Assembly (NCBI GenBank): GCA_018261755.1
Contig: JAGTRJ010000015.1
Location: 1-64,000, forward strand
Length of the DNA stretch: 64,000 bases
Direction of reading: 5' to 3'
Origin: Burkholderiaceae bacterium
Lineage (GTDB): Bacteria > Pseudomonadota > Gammaproteobacteria > Burkholderiales > Burkholderiaceae_D
Shown: positions 18,069-27,428 of the stretch, one piece after another
Layout: each line of letters opens with the position of its first letter
Numbering within the stretch: the first letter of the stretch is position 1
The notes under the pieces: generated by a model
The model's input: only the letters and a program-made list of their open reading frames with translations
The model's database searches: none
What the model was told of the DNA's origin: nothing
Program-made: the position numbers and the translations under genes

Positions 18069-18275
18069 ATGCACGAAGAACGGCTGATCGAAATCGAAAT
18101 CAAGCTGACGCGGCAGGAAGATCTGGTGGACGAACTGAACAAGACGGTTTTCCGGCAGCAGCAGCGCATCGACGACTTGTCGGCCATCATCGCCGAGTTG
18201 GCGCGGCGGCTGGCCGAAGCGGGCATCCAGGGCAACGAGATGATGCCAATCAACGAAAAACCGCCGCATTATTGA
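18069..18275 (+). CDS. slyX: SlyX family protein
   Basis: A small 68-residue protein that is almost wholly coiled coil (heptads from MHEERLIEIEIKLTRQE onward), with the family's C-terminal PPHY ending. SlyX is widespread in proteobacteria but its function is unknown. The start at 18069 is fixed by GGAGG at 18059-18063. It probably forms a small operon with the DUF2288 gene 21 bp downstream. Confidence 0.88.
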   Translation: MHEERLIEIEIKLTRQEDLVDELNKTVFRQQQRIDDLSAIIAELARRLAEAGIQGNEMMPINEKPPHY

Positions 18276-18296
18276 GCGGAAAGATGGCGAAGCACG

Positions 18297-18617
18297 ATGG
18301 ATAAACAGAAAAAACTGGATGAAGTTCTGCACGCGAAGCTGAACCTGGAAACGGCGCAGATGAAATGGAGCGAGCTGGAGCGGTTTTTCGCTTCCGGCTC
18401 GTTGGTGACCGTCAGCAGCCAGCTCGATCTGGTCGAGGTCGCGGTGCGCTTTGCCAACGACGACAAGGAACTGGTGGTGCAATGGCTGACGCAAGGCCAG
18501 ATCGCGAAGGTGAGCGATGCGCAGGCGCAAGCCTGGCAGGCGGCGGATGAAGCCCTGTGGACGGTGGTGGTCAAGCCGTGGATTCTGGTGCAGGAACAGC
18601 AGCGCCAGGTGCATTGA
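18297..18617 (+). CDS. DUF2288 family protein
   Basis: A 106-residue cytoplasmic protein. The pattern KLNLETAQMKWSELERFFASG near the N-terminus and WTVVVKPWILVQEQQ near the C-terminus matches DUF2288, a family of unknown function in beta- and gammaproteobacteria and cyanobacteria. No catalytic motif is evident. It follows slyX closely and precedes an acetyltransferase gene by 9 bp, so the three may be co-transcribed. Confidence 0.8.
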   Translation: MDKQKKLDEVLHAKLNLETAQMKWSELERFFASGSLVTVSSQLDLVEVAVRFANDDKELVVQWLTQGQIAKVSDAQAQAWQAADEALWTVVVKPWILVQEQQRQVH

Positions 18618-18626
18618 TTTGCCTGC

Positions 18627-19136
18627 ATGATGGAAGGCTTCCAGCTCAGAAACATGCGCGATGCGGATATTGCCGCAATCTCCCTGATTCAGCGCCAGCA
18701 ATACACGGACGGGTTCATTGAGCCTGATCACGTGCTGCGCGCGCGGCTGGCGGCTTTTCCGCAAACCGCCTGGGTGGCAACCGATGTTCACGGCGTATGC
18801 GCCTATCTGGTGGGCTATCCGTCAGTGGTCGGTCATGTGACGCCGCTGTGCGGCACATTTGCCTCGCATCAAACCCCCGACACCATCTATCTGCACGATT
18901 TGGCCGTTGCGCGCAGGGTTGCTGGCGCGGGCGTGGCTGGCGCGTTGGTTCATCTCGCGTGGCGCACAGGCATTGGCATGGGAATTTACCGCTCGTCGCT
19001 GGTTTCGGTGCAGGATTCGCAGCCCTTCTGGCACCGCCATGGTTATGGTGCTCTTGGCCTGATGGATCAAATGCAACAGACGCACCTTGCAACTTACGGC
19101 AGCGCGGCAAACTATATGGTTCGCACGCTCGGATAG
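18627..19136 (+). CDS. GNAT family N-acetyltransferase
   Basis: A 169-residue protein with the GNAT fold. The N-terminal strand is FQLRNMRDADIAAI. The acetyl-CoA-binding motif region is IYLHDLAVARRVAGAGVAGALV (in two short runs around residue 92). Motif B is SVQDSQPFWHRHGY. The substrate cannot be predicted. Two adjacent ATG codons (18627, 18630) are possible starts. It is last in the slyX-DUF2288 run. Confidence 0.82.
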   Translation: MMEGFQLRNMRDADIAAISLIQRQQYTDGFIEPDHVLRARLAAFPQTAWVATDVHGVCAYLVGYPSVVGHVTPLCGTFASHQTPDTIYLHDLAVARRVAGAGVAGALVHLAWRTGIGMGIYRSSLVSVQDSQPFWHRHGYGALGLMDQMQQTHLATYGSAANYMVRTLG

Positions 19137-19240
19137 CAGCGAAAAATTGCAGGATTTCAGGCTGTTGGTGTACGCTAGAGCGTTTTAGGCGCAGATGCGG
19201 CCTTGATCAGGAATTTGCAGCAAACAGAATGGGGAAAGCA

Positions 19241-19885
19241 ATGGGCGGATCAGTAGGCGGGAAGTCAGGCGGTCAGTTGGTGAAGCGGCGAGGCATGCTG
19301 GCCGGCGTGGCGCTGGTGTTGTGCGGCATGATGCTAACCGGTTGTTCGCGTCCGGGTGAGGATGAGTTCAAGCGCCGGGTCGATGAAGCCTTCGTCTGCA
19401 AGGGGATGGAAGTGGCGGATATCAACCGGCTCGATTCGATGCCGGGTATCTATTCCTACGTTGCCAGATACAATTTCCAGTACCGGCTTACTGATGGCGA
19501 CAAGGCAGCGCAGGATTTCTATGCAAAATTGCTGGAACTGGCCGAAGTGAAGGGCGACGACTGGAAGGCCGCGGTCAATGCGCCTAAGGTGCAGGCTTAC
19601 CTGCTGGACGAGTGCACCGAAGGGGCGCAGCCCATCGTTGAAAGCATGTTTGAGGATGTGCTGACGCAACTGGGTGAGAAAAAGACGGCGGTTCGCCTGC
19701 CGGTGGCTATTCCGGTGAGTGGCTGGGCGGAATTCATGCCGGGCAAGCGCGGCTGGGACATCACGATGCACCGTGAGCGGCTTGGCGAGGAGCTTGTTTA
19801 CAGCCAGCAGCCGGTGAAGCGCGATGTGCTGGTGAAAAAGGCGGCAGGCTCAGCCAAGTCGGGTAAAAAAGGCGGCAAGAAATAA
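19241..19885 (+). CDS. Putative lipoprotein of unknown function
   Basis: A 214-residue protein with a lipoprotein signal: a basic KRR, a hydrophobic stretch and the lipobox LTGC at about residues 32-35 of this start. The ATG at 19241 is preferred over 19229 because GGGGA lies 5 bp before it. The mature part is mixed and ends in a Lys/Gly-rich tail (KSGKKGGKK). I do not recognise the family. It sits alone between the GNAT gene and the convergent pilin operon. Confidence 0.65.
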   Translation: MGGSVGGKSGGQLVKRRGMLAGVALVLCGMMLTGCSRPGEDEFKRRVDEAFVCKGMEVADINRLDSMPGIYSYVARYNFQYRLTDGDKAAQDFYAKLLELAEVKGDDWKAAVNAPKVQAYLLDECTEGAQPIVESMFEDVLTQLGEKKTAVRLPVAIPVSGWAEFMPGKRGWDITMHRERLGEELVYSQQPVKRDVLVKKAAGSAKSGKKGGKK

Positions 19886-19902
19886 TTTGGCCGCTTTGTT
19901 GG

Positions 19903-20493
19903 CTATTTGCCGTCGGCCGTTGCGGTACAGTTCGCTACTTCGGTCGCATTGGCCGAATTGGGGTCGCAGGTGCGCGCTCGCCCCATCAGGTTCAGTTTGA
20001 TGCGCTTTTTGGCTGCGCCGTTTTGTGTGAACGACAGCGTACCCATCTGCGCCTGCTGCGGATTGGCATTGGTGCGGGTGCGGCCGGTGCCGTTGTACGC
20101 AATGTACTGCGTGGTTTCGTCGGTGAATGCGGTCGAGATCGTAATCCCGTCAGCCACTGGGCCGGTCGAGTAAACGATGGTGTCCTGACTGAAATCCGGC
20201 ACCTGCGTCTTCGTGGCCTTGGTTTCGACGAACACCGCATAGCCTTTGGTCCAGTCGGCGCCATCGAGCGGCGCCAGGTCAACCCGTCCGCCACGTTGTA
20301 CCGCTTCCGCCCGGGCCAGCAGAATGGCGGCATACAGGTCGTTTACGGCGGTGGTCATGCGCTGGTTGTCGATCAGTGAACGGAAACTGGGTATGCCGAT
20401 CGACAGCAGGATGGCGGCGATGACCACCGTGATCATCAGTTCGATGGCGGTGAATCCACGCGCCGCCTGCCGGGTTGTCGGGGGCGTGTTCAT
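19903..20493 (-). CDS. fimT: FimT/GspH-type minor pilin
   Basis: A 196-residue prepilin-like protein with a short basic leader, cleavage site G-FTAIELM and an N-terminal hydrophobic helix. The GspH/FimT-type head follows. It is probably a minor pilin, possibly involved in DNA uptake or pilus priming. It is the last gene of the pilV-W-X-Y1-E operon, one base pair after pilE. Four Cys in the C-terminal third could form disulfides. Confidence 0.82.
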   Translation of the reverse strand: MNTPPTTRQAARGFTAIELMITVVIAAILLSIGIPSFRSLIDNQRMTTAVNDLYAAILLARAEAVQRGGRVDLAPLDGADWTKGYAVFVETKATKTQVPDFSQDTIVYSTGPVADGITISTAFTDETTQYIAYNGTGRTRTNANPQQAQMGTLSFTQNGAAKKRIKLNLMGRARTCDPNSANATEVANCTATADGK

Positions 20494-20494
20494 G

Positions 20495-20929
20495 TTATTT
20501 CCAGCAGAAATCAGTACCGCCTGTGCCGGACGCGCCTTTCGTGCCTTCGCTGGTCAGGGTCAGATTGCCGCATTTTGCATCGGTGAAATTCGGGGTGGCC
20601 GTCAGCAGCACGCAGGTGGAGATGGTCTTGGTTGTGCTGCAGGCTTCCGCCTTGATCTTGTACGCTGCAGACGAAGCGCCGCTGTCGCCCGAAAAGCCCT
20701 TGTAATTGCCGGGTGATGTGTCGGTAAACGCGGTATAGCTGTTGGTGCGCGAAAAATCGCGCTCCTGCTGCTGCATGTCACGCATCAGCGCCGTCTTCCC
20801 TTCAGCTCGCTTGGTTTTGCGCACCGATTCCTGATATGACGGATAGACGACCGCGGCCAGAATCGCCACGACTGCGACCACAATCATCAGCTCGATCAGC
20901 GAAAAACCGCGTTGGCAAAATGTTTTCAC
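20495..20929 (-). CDS. pilE: Type IV pilin PilE-like minor pilin
   Basis: A 144-residue type IV prepilin. The leader VKTFCQRG is followed by FSLIELMIVVAVVAILA, the classical class IVa N-terminus with Glu5 of the mature protein. The start is the GTG at 20929, because CGGGAG lies just upstream and the codons before it give an atypically long leader. Two Cys near the C-terminus frame a D-region. It is co-transcribed with pilY1 and is more likely a minor (PilE/ComP-like) than the major pilin. Confidence 0.85.
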   Translation of the reverse strand: MKTFCQRGFSLIELMIVVAVVAILAAVVYPSYQESVRKTKRAEGKTALMRDMQQQERDFSRTNSYTAFTDTSPGNYKGFSGDSGASSAAYKIKAEACSTTKTISTCVLLTATPNFTDAKCGNLTLTSEGTKGASGTGGTDFCWK

Positions 20930-20991
20930 GTTTTCTCCCGTGCCTTTGTTAATGTTGACGATCCTGACAGGATGTTTGCCCGCGCGCATCA

Positions 20992-23900
20992 TCAGTTCCC
21001 GGTGGTCTTGCGCATTTCATCGTAATTCAGCACTTCGCGCCAGCTGATTCGACCGGCTGGTGTCGAGAAGCTGCCAGTAAAGTCTTTCCCGTCCGACGCT
21101 TTTGCCGCTGCCGCAGTACCGGCGGAACCGCCGGTGCCGAAGTTGAACACCGCGTATTTCTTTTGTACATCGCGCTGACCAATCGAATCACGGTCGCCGA
21201 TGGTTGTGCCGATGTCGAACAGCACCGGCGAACTCAGCATCCCGACTTCGGAAATGAAGCCAGTGACGCCGGAGCCATCGGTAATGCAATTGCCGCTGGA
21301 GTTGAACGGGAAGCCGGACAGCACGCATACGCCGTAGGTGCGTCCGCCGCCTTTCGCGCATGGGTTGCTGCCGGTGACCAGTGTGTTGAAGAACAGGTTG
21401 CTGTAGGCGGTCAAGGCATTGGTTACGCTGCGCTCGCCCGTGCCGCAGTTGGTCGCGTTGCTGGCGCAATTGGTGGCGCTGGCGGTGCCGGAGTTGCTGA
21501 AATCCATGTACCAGCCCATCTTGTTGTTCGGCTTGGAGGCGGATGGCACGCCATAGGCGAAAACATCACCCGAAATCTTGAATGCGTCATTGGTGCCGGT
21601 GATAGCGCTGGCGCCGGTACCGATGGTGTAGCCGGTGTTGTAGGCCGTCAGCGTGCGTTGCGCCAACTGGCTGCGGCCACTGACGGTATCGTAGGTGTTG
21701 TCAAAAATCGCATAGAAGCTTTGCGTTTGGAACTTGGTCGGATCCTTGTCGGCATCTTCGACGAATTTACCGGTGCCAAACAGCACCACGTAGCCGCCAC
21801 CGGGCGCGAACACCACCTTCGGTTCTTGGGTGATCGGCTGGCGCTTGCTACTGGTGTCCTTGGCGACGAACAATGGCGTGGTCGGCGCCGTCCAAGCGGA
21901 TGCATTGCCGGTGAAATCGAAGCGCCACAGGTTACCCTGCAGATCGCCGCTATAGGCATAGCGCACCGCGCCATCGTTGCCGACCACCAGCGCCGGCGTG
22001 CTCAGGCCGTTCGGCAGTGTGCTATCGGAAACCGGGGTTTTCAGACGGTAATAATTGGTGCCGAGCGTCCAGGCATCGCCCGGGGCCTTGTCCAGCGACA
22101 GCAGGAATAGCGCTCCCTTGCCTTCATCGCCGGCGATGGTGGCGGTGCCGTTGCTGTCAGAGCTGTAATTGTTATAGCCGCTGGCGACGACGACGAAGTT
22201 CTTGTACACAGCGTTGCCATCCGTATCGGTGCCGGTCTTGAATTTGGCCACGACCGGCGGACTCATCAGGTTGCCGATGTAGGCGTCATTGGCGTCGGTG
22301 AACTCCCAGATGGCGCCGGAACCGCTGGAAAAGCTGTCCGGATTGGTGACGTCAAGCACGAACAGGCCCTGCGCGCCGCCGCCAAAGCCAGAAACCAGAA
22401 TGGTTTTCCAGTTGCCGCCGACCTTTGCCTCCAGGATATTCATCTGGCCGTCGACATAGGAACGGTGCGAGTAGGCCGGGTCGGTCAGTTGGGTCAGATA
22501 CGGGAACAACGCATTGGGCGCGTAGGCGAACAGTTCGACCCCGTCGCTGGCCCTAAATGCATGCAGCATGCCGTCGTTGGCGCCGACATATACCGCTGGT
22601 GTGCGCCCCTTGTTGTTCTCATAGAAGGTCGAATAATTGTCGCCGCGGACATAGGCCGCCGGCGGCCCGACCCAGGTCGGGTTGCTGTTGATGATGTCGC
22701 CCAGCACGCGGTCGCGCGCGCGGAAAATGCCGTTGGTGAAGCCGATTTCATCGGCACGCGAACCGCGCAGGTAGTTCAGCCGTTTTTCGCCCATGGTCGC
22801 ACCTTCATCCGTATAAGGTGAAACCGGCGATTTTTGCAGATAGGTTTTTTGTCCGGCGTCGATGGTGCTCCACTTGAATTCAACCGTCGTCAGCGAACCA
22901 TCCGCATTCACCTTGGCGGTATATATCTTGCGATTGGCGTCGGTCGGACTGGCCGCGACCGCAGGCGAAACCGGGTTGGTCGTCGCCGCCTTGCCGGTCA
23001 GCACCACGCCGGCATCCCAGCAACTGGTACCGCAATTGGTGGTGATGGTGACCTTGTTGGTGCCGGAGTCGTACGACATTCTCTGTTTCAGCAAGGTGCC
23101 GCCCCACTTGGCGGTGTCGAACCCCGGCTGGTACACATAGGAACTGTCGGTCGAAATCCGGGTCGAGGTCAGCGTCACGCCGGAAATCGTGCCACTGTTG
23201 CTGGCGACCACGGTGAAGATGTTGTTGATGGCAGAGATCAGCTTGTCCGGCTGGCTGGCGAGGAAGTAGTTGGTCGGGTCGGTGCCGGTCGGCGTGCCTG
23301 TCCATTCTGTGTTGTTGGTCAGTACCGTCTTGCCGTCGGTATCAAAGGTCTTGAACGGGTTGCCATCCGGGCGCAGCGTCGTATCGCTGGCGGTCGAGTC
23401 GCCCCGATCGACGAAGCCGCCGTATTTCGCTGCCAGATAGAAAGCGCTGTTGCGCGGCTTGATCCCGCGCGGGTTCGTGTCCTCAATCGAGCCGTTGCCG
23501 CCTTCATCGACGTCGATGGTGAAAGTCCGGACGCGGGTTGGTTTGTCCAGCCGGATGTCGGTGGTGTTGGCCCAGTAGGCCAGGCCGGCCATATAGTAGT
23601 TCGAGCTGCTGCCGGCGCCGGTATTCAGCGTTTGCAGGTTGGCCAAACCGGTGCGTGGGGCGGAATTGCCGTAAGTGGAGCCAGACTCCATGTTGCCCAC
23701 GGTTTGTGTTTGCGTTACCGCATTCAGCGCCGGCCATTGGGTGCTGGCGGTATCGGCCGCCCTGGCTACGTCATTGCCGCGCGCGCCGCTGCCGGGGATA
23801 TACGAGTCGTTCCAGGTATTCACGTCGCCAATGACCAGCACATAGTTGTTCTGGCAGGCGGCGATGATCGGGTCCGGTGCCGCGGTGCCGGTGAGTGAAG

Positions 23901-25662
23901 TGGCCGCCCAGGTTTTGTAGACCGGGAAGTTGTCGTCGGTGGTGGCTGTTCCCATGGCCTTGATCGCACTGGTGCCATTGGTGCTGCCATTGGTCGGTGT
24001 CCGGCCTTGCAGGTAGCGCAGGCTTTCGTAATACAGTTCTGTCACCGGATCATTGCCTTTGTATCGCCCCTTGGCGGCGTTGTTGGTGCGGCCGAATTTG
24101 TTCAGGTAATTGATCACGCCGCTGTTGCTGCTGCTGCTCGTGGTTTTCGGGCTGCCGATGGGGTCGGGGTAGAACACGCCGGTATCCTTGTCCCATTCCG
24201 GCATGTCATTGTTCGCTTCGGCAAAGCCGGGCGCTTCGAATTTTTTGGCGCCGACATATTTGACTGGCGCACGCAGCACGCCGCCATACACGGTGCTGTC
24301 GCCGGTGTCGTATTCAGTCAGGTAGCCGAATGCGCCGGCGCGGATTTTGTCCGCATGGCGCTGCAGGTTGCCTTCTGGCTTGTAGTTGCTGCCGTATTTG
24401 CTGCATAGCGCCGTGCGGGTGGAGCCCTCATTGCTGTCGCATACCTGCACGCGCGCCAGATATTCACCGAATTTCTTGTCTGTGGTTAGCAGTGTCGCTG
24501 ATGAGCCGCTGCCGCTGACGCGTGCGGTATCGCAGTTATTGCCGGAATTGCTGCTGTCGCTGAACAGCACGCGGTTTCTGCAAGACACGACATACAGCGT
24601 GGTGGTGTTGAAAGGCGTGACAGTATTCGGCGCAACGTTAACAGAAGTATCGATCTTCTTGCGCGGGAAATAGGAACTGCTGGCATAAAACGTGCCGCCA
24701 ATATCGCGCAGGTAGGCGCGCTGCAGCACCGTGTTGGATGTGGTGTCTACCACGCGGTCGCCACCAGTCAGCGCATAGCGCAGCATGTCAATCGACGATG
24801 AGGTGGCCCAGTTCAGGAAGTTGCCGCTGAAGGCACCGCTGCACGCGTGATTCGCATCGGCATCGCCGCTGATGTAGAAGCGCGCGTCGGCATCCGTTTC
24901 GTCAATGTTCGGATAATGAATACCGATAGCGGTGACGGTTCGGCTCTGCGGTTGATGGGCGTAGGTGGCGGCCGTCGCGGTTTGCGGATATTTCCAGTAT
25001 GTCAGGCCGGCGGACACCGATGTGCCTGTTGTTCCGCAAGTGGTGGTGTTCCCGGCGCAATAGTACGTAAGTCCACCTAATGCGCCGGTTGCTGAATTGA
25101 AAGTTGTGTAATATTGAATCCAAGTTCCTTTTGAACCCGGCGTACTGTTTTTTCTACCAGACACAGTGGTATATGTTGTGGCCGAATAGGAGGCGGTGGT
25201 GACAACATCCTGCCACTCGGTGGTGGTTGTTACCGGCATGTCGCCGATGGTTGACGTGGTGCTGGACGAACTCCAGCTGCGCGGGGTCGAACTGGTATTG
25301 GTCGTGGTTGTATGTGAGCCGTCAGTGCTATTCGACCATGAGCCGGTTGAGCTGGTATCGGTTGTGGTCGTCGGGTAGTTGTAACACTTGTCCGGATTAA
25401 AGTAACCGGTGTATTCGGTTGCGCTTGAGTAGGTCGTATCCAGACTGACCGATTTGTTGCCGTAGGCCATGCCGACTGTCGGGAATTCGACCGACAGATC
25501 GAGCACCAGGTTCGGATGCACGTTGCCGCGGCCGCTGAACAATGGCTGTTGCGAAATGTTGACCGTTGGCGGTACGGTGCCGGCGAATGCGCCTGACAGC
25601 GAACACAGACCGGTTGCCACTATCAGGGTCGCTGTGGCCAGCCGTTGGGTGAGGTGGTTCAT
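20992..25662 (-). CDS. pilY1: Type IV pilus tip adhesin / biogenesis protein PilY1
   Basis: A very large secreted protein of 1556 residues. The signal peptide ends at SGAFA. A Ser/Thr-rich low-complexity stretch occupies about residues 95-150. Later come a von Willebrand-like middle region and a C-terminal PilY1 beta-propeller, with the signature VYVGANDGMLHAF and SGFGGGAQGLFVLDV. PilY1 acts at the pilus tip in adhesion, retraction control and surface sensing. A DTDGN-type segment near residue 1150 could bind calcium. It is embedded in the minor-pilin operon, the usual place in betaproteobacteria. Confidence 0.93.
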   Translation of the reverse strand: MNHLTQRLATATLIVATGLCSLSGAFAGTVPPTVNISQQPLFSGRGNVHPNLVLDLSVEFPTVGMAYGNKSVSLDTTYSSATEYTGYFNPDKCYNYPTTTTDTSSTGSWSNSTDGSHTTTTNTSSTPRSWSSSSTTSTIGDMPVTTTTEWQDVVTTASYSATTYTTVSGRKNSTPGSKGTWIQYYTTFNSATGALGGLTYYCAGNTTTCGTTGTSVSAGLTYWKYPQTATAATYAHQPQSRTVTAIGIHYPNIDETDADARFYISGDADANHACSGAFSGNFLNWATSSSIDMLRYALTGGDRVVDTTSNTVLQRAYLRDIGGTFYASSSYFPRKKIDTSVNVAPNTVTPFNTTTLYVVSCRNRVLFSDSSNSGNNCDTARVSGSGSSATLLTTDKKFGEYLARVQVCDSNEGSTRTALCSKYGSNYKPEGNLQRHADKIRAGAFGYLTEYDTGDSTVYGGVLRAPVKYVGAKKFEAPGFAEANNDMPEWDKDTGVFYPDPIGSPKTTSSSSNSGVINYLNKFGRTNNAAKGRYKGNDPVTELYYESLRYLQGRTPTNGSTNGTSAIKAMGTATTDDNFPVYKTWAATSLTGTAAPDPIIAACQNNYVLVIGDVNTWNDSYIPGSGARGNDVARAADTASTQWPALNAVTQTQTVGNMESGSTYGNSAPRTGLANLQTLNTGAGSSSNYYMAGLAYWANTTDIRLDKPTRVRTFTIDVDEGGNGSIEDTNPRGIKPRNSAFYLAAKYGGFVDRGDSTASDTTLRPDGNPFKTFDTDGKTVLTNNTEWTGTPTGTDPTNYFLASQPDKLISAINNIFTVVASNSGTISGVTLTSTRISTDSSYVYQPGFDTAKWGGTLLKQRMSYDSGTNKVTITTNCGTSCWDAGVVLTGKAATTNPVSPAVAASPTDANRKIYTAKVNADGSLTTVEFKWSTIDAGQKTYLQKSPVSPYTDEGATMGEKRLNYLRGSRADEIGFTNGIFRARDRVLGDIINSNPTWVGPPAAYVRGDNYSTFYENNKGRTPAVYVGANDGMLHAFRASDGVELFAYAPNALFPYLTQLTDPAYSHRSYVDGQMNILEAKVGGNWKTILVSGFGGGAQGLFVLDVTNPDSFSSGSGAIWEFTDANDAYIGNLMSPPVVAKFKTGTDTDGNAVYKNFVVVASGYNNYSSDSNGTATIAGDEGKGALFLLSLDKAPGDAWTLGTNYYRLKTPVSDSTLPNGLSTPALVVGNDGAVRYAYSGDLQGNLWRFDFTGNASAWTAPTTPLFVAKDTSSKRQPITQEPKVVFAPGGGYVVLFGTGKFVEDADKDPTKFQTQSFYAIFDNTYDTVSGRSQLAQRTLTAYNTGYTIGTGASAITGTNDAFKISGDVFAYGVPSASKPNNKMGWYMDFSNSGTASATNCASNATNCGTGERSVTNALTAYSNLFFNTLVTGSNPCAKGGGRTYGVCVLSGFPFNSSGNCITDGSGVTGFISEVGMLSSPVLFDIGTTIGDRDSIGQRDVQKKYAVFNFGTGGSAGTAAAAKASDGKDFTGSFSTPAGRISWREVLNYDEMRKTTGN

Positions 25663-25677
25663 GTTTGCCTCCGCGTG

Positions 25678-26325
25678 TCAGGTCTTTTCGATTTTCCGGT
25701 AAAACGTTTGCAGCACGACCTTGGTCGTATCCTTCATGCCGTAGCCAACGGCGGTGATGCGGAAGAAAAAGGTCGAATCCTGGCCGCCGGTACCGGAACC
25801 TGCCTGGTTGTACTTGAATACTTCAATGATGTAGCGCGGCAGCCTGGCGGGCGTCGAGCCAACGCCGACCTGCATTTCCTGCCCGGTGAAGGCACCATAG
25901 GCGACCGATTTGGCGGTTGATGCGCCGGTATCGGTAAAGTCCACCGTCAGCCAGACTGGCGTCTGTCCTGCTGGCGCAGGCTGGCACAGACCGAGCGATT
26001 TGCCGCCATTGTCGCCAGTTGTGCCGCAGCCGGTGATGAAATAGTGATCGAGCACGTCCTTTTCCTTGAACAGGCTGCTGCGCGAATTGCTGGCGGTCGA
26101 TTTTTCGATGTCGATTTCGGCATCCGCCAGCGCGGCTTCCGCAGCCTGAAATGCCATCTGCCGATCACGATCGCCACGCGAAGCCTTTTCACCCTGCAGC
26201 GCGATTTGTGCCGCCGAGATGCCAAGCAGCAGCACCGCCACCAGCATCAAGAGCGATACGACCAGCGATGCGCCCTGCTGGTGCAAGGTCGGCCGAGGAC
26301 GAGATATTTGCCGGTTGGTTTTCAT
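25678..26325 (-). CDS. pilX: Type IV pilus assembly protein PilX
   Basis: A 215-residue protein with an N-terminal membrane segment (QQGASLVVSLLMLVAVLLLG) and the PilX signature RQMAFQAAEAALADAE. It is a pilin-like minor subunit that lacks the canonical FTLIE signal. In the family it works with PilV, PilW and PilY1 to prime pilus assembly. Its start overlaps the pilW stop by 4 bp, and pilY1 follows 15 bp downstream. Confidence 0.9.
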   Translation of the reverse strand: MKTNRQISRPRPTLHQQGASLVVSLLMLVAVLLLGISAAQIALQGEKASRGDRDRQMAFQAAEAALADAEIDIEKSTASNSRSSLFKEKDVLDHYFITGCGTTGDNGGKSLGLCQPAPAGQTPVWLTVDFTDTGASTAKSVAYGAFTGQEMQVGVGSTPARLPRYIIEVFKYNQAGSGTGGQDSTFFFRITAVGYGMKDTTKVVLQTFYRKIEKT

Positions 26326-27428
26326 AGGATGTCGGTCGCCTTTCCGCTGCCTTCGGCTGCGTTGCGGTACTGGATTGTGGCCTCGAACACTTTTCTCACC
26401 CGCTGACGGACGCCGGCATCCAGATCGATGACCTTGATTTGCGAGCCGGTATCGTTCGAGGCATTGGCGCTGCTGTAATCCGGTCCGAACAGGTTATAGG
26501 TGATGCCGCTGGTGTCGCCCTGGACGTTTTGCATGCCGCGCACCAGCAGTGCGACCTTGACCACCAGCACTTTTTTCCAGTAAGTCTTGCGGTTGAATTC
26601 CAGTTTTTTCTTGGCAGCATCGGTTTCAGTGTAGGTGATGGTGCCATCCAGCGCGTCGATTTCAGTCGCGGTCAGAAATTTGTTCGGTGTCCGATCGCCG
26701 TTGGTATCAACGCCATACAGCACCTGGAACGATTCGACGCCGCGCGCAATCGCCACGGTCGACCAGGTGCTTCCGCCATCGGCGCGGTATTTGCAGCGCA
26801 GTTCCGGTTCGCCGTTCGCATCCTTGGCGACATAGTAGATGCTCCAGCCACGGTCGTCTTCGGCCGTGTCCTGCGAGGTCGGCTGCTGGATGGCAAAACC
26901 GGCGCAATCAATGACCGAACCGTAACCCTTCTTGATCGAATCTGACGTGACCTTGACCGTGCCGCTGTCCGGCGTGCCCACGCCAAAAAAACGCACCGCC
27001 AGCACGTCGCTGCCGTTGACCACGCCGGTTGTTGTTTTGTCGCCGATGCCGGCAGTGCTGGTGCTGCCGGTCAGCGTGTTGGCATCCAGGCCGGCCAGAT
27101 TGGCCGTCATGTTCGGTATGCTGACGATCGGTGATTGCGGCAGGCCTGTGGTGTTGGTGATTTCGGTGTCCCAATTCTCGAATGCGGCCTGGCGAACCGA
27201 GCGCGTGATGTTTTCAATCGCATAGCGCGATGTGTCGCGCACCAGTGCATCGTCGTCCTGCGAGGTGTAGGTCGATTTGCTCGATACCAAGAGCGCGGTC
27301 GAGGCCAGTACGACCAGCAGGCCGAGCGCCATTGACACCATCAGTTCGACCAGCGTCAGGCCGCGCTGGTGTGTCCGGCGATGTGTTCGCGCCGGTCGCG
27401 GTTTTCGGTTTTGTGCGCTTGTGTTCAT
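26322..27428 (-). CDS. pilW: Type IV pilus assembly protein PilW
   Basis: A 368-residue minor pilin. The long basic leader ends in QRG, followed by LTLVELMVSMALGLLVVL with Glu5. The family signature SKSTYTSQDDDALVRDT follows at about residue 50. The large C-terminal head is typical of PilW. It overlaps pilV by 4 bp at its start and pilX by 4 bp at its end, so the genes are translationally coupled. Confidence 0.92.
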   Translation of the reverse strand: MNTSAQNRKPRPARTHRRTHQRGLTLVELMVSMALGLLVVLASTALLVSSKSTYTSQDDDALVRDTSRYAIENITRSVRQAAFENWDTEITNTTGLPQSPIVSIPNMTANLAGLDANTLTGSTSTAGIGDKTTTGVVNGSDVLAVRFFGVGTPDSGTVKVTSDSIKKGYGSVIDCAGFAIQQPTSQDTAEDDRGWSIYYVAKDANGEPELRCKYRADGGSTWSTVAIARGVESFQVLYGVDTNGDRTPNKFLTATEIDALDGTITYTETDAAKKKLEFNRKTYWKKVLVVKVALLVRGMQNVQGDTSGITYNLFGPDYSSANASNDTGSQIKVIDLDAGVRQRVRKVFEATIQYRNAAEGSGKATDIL

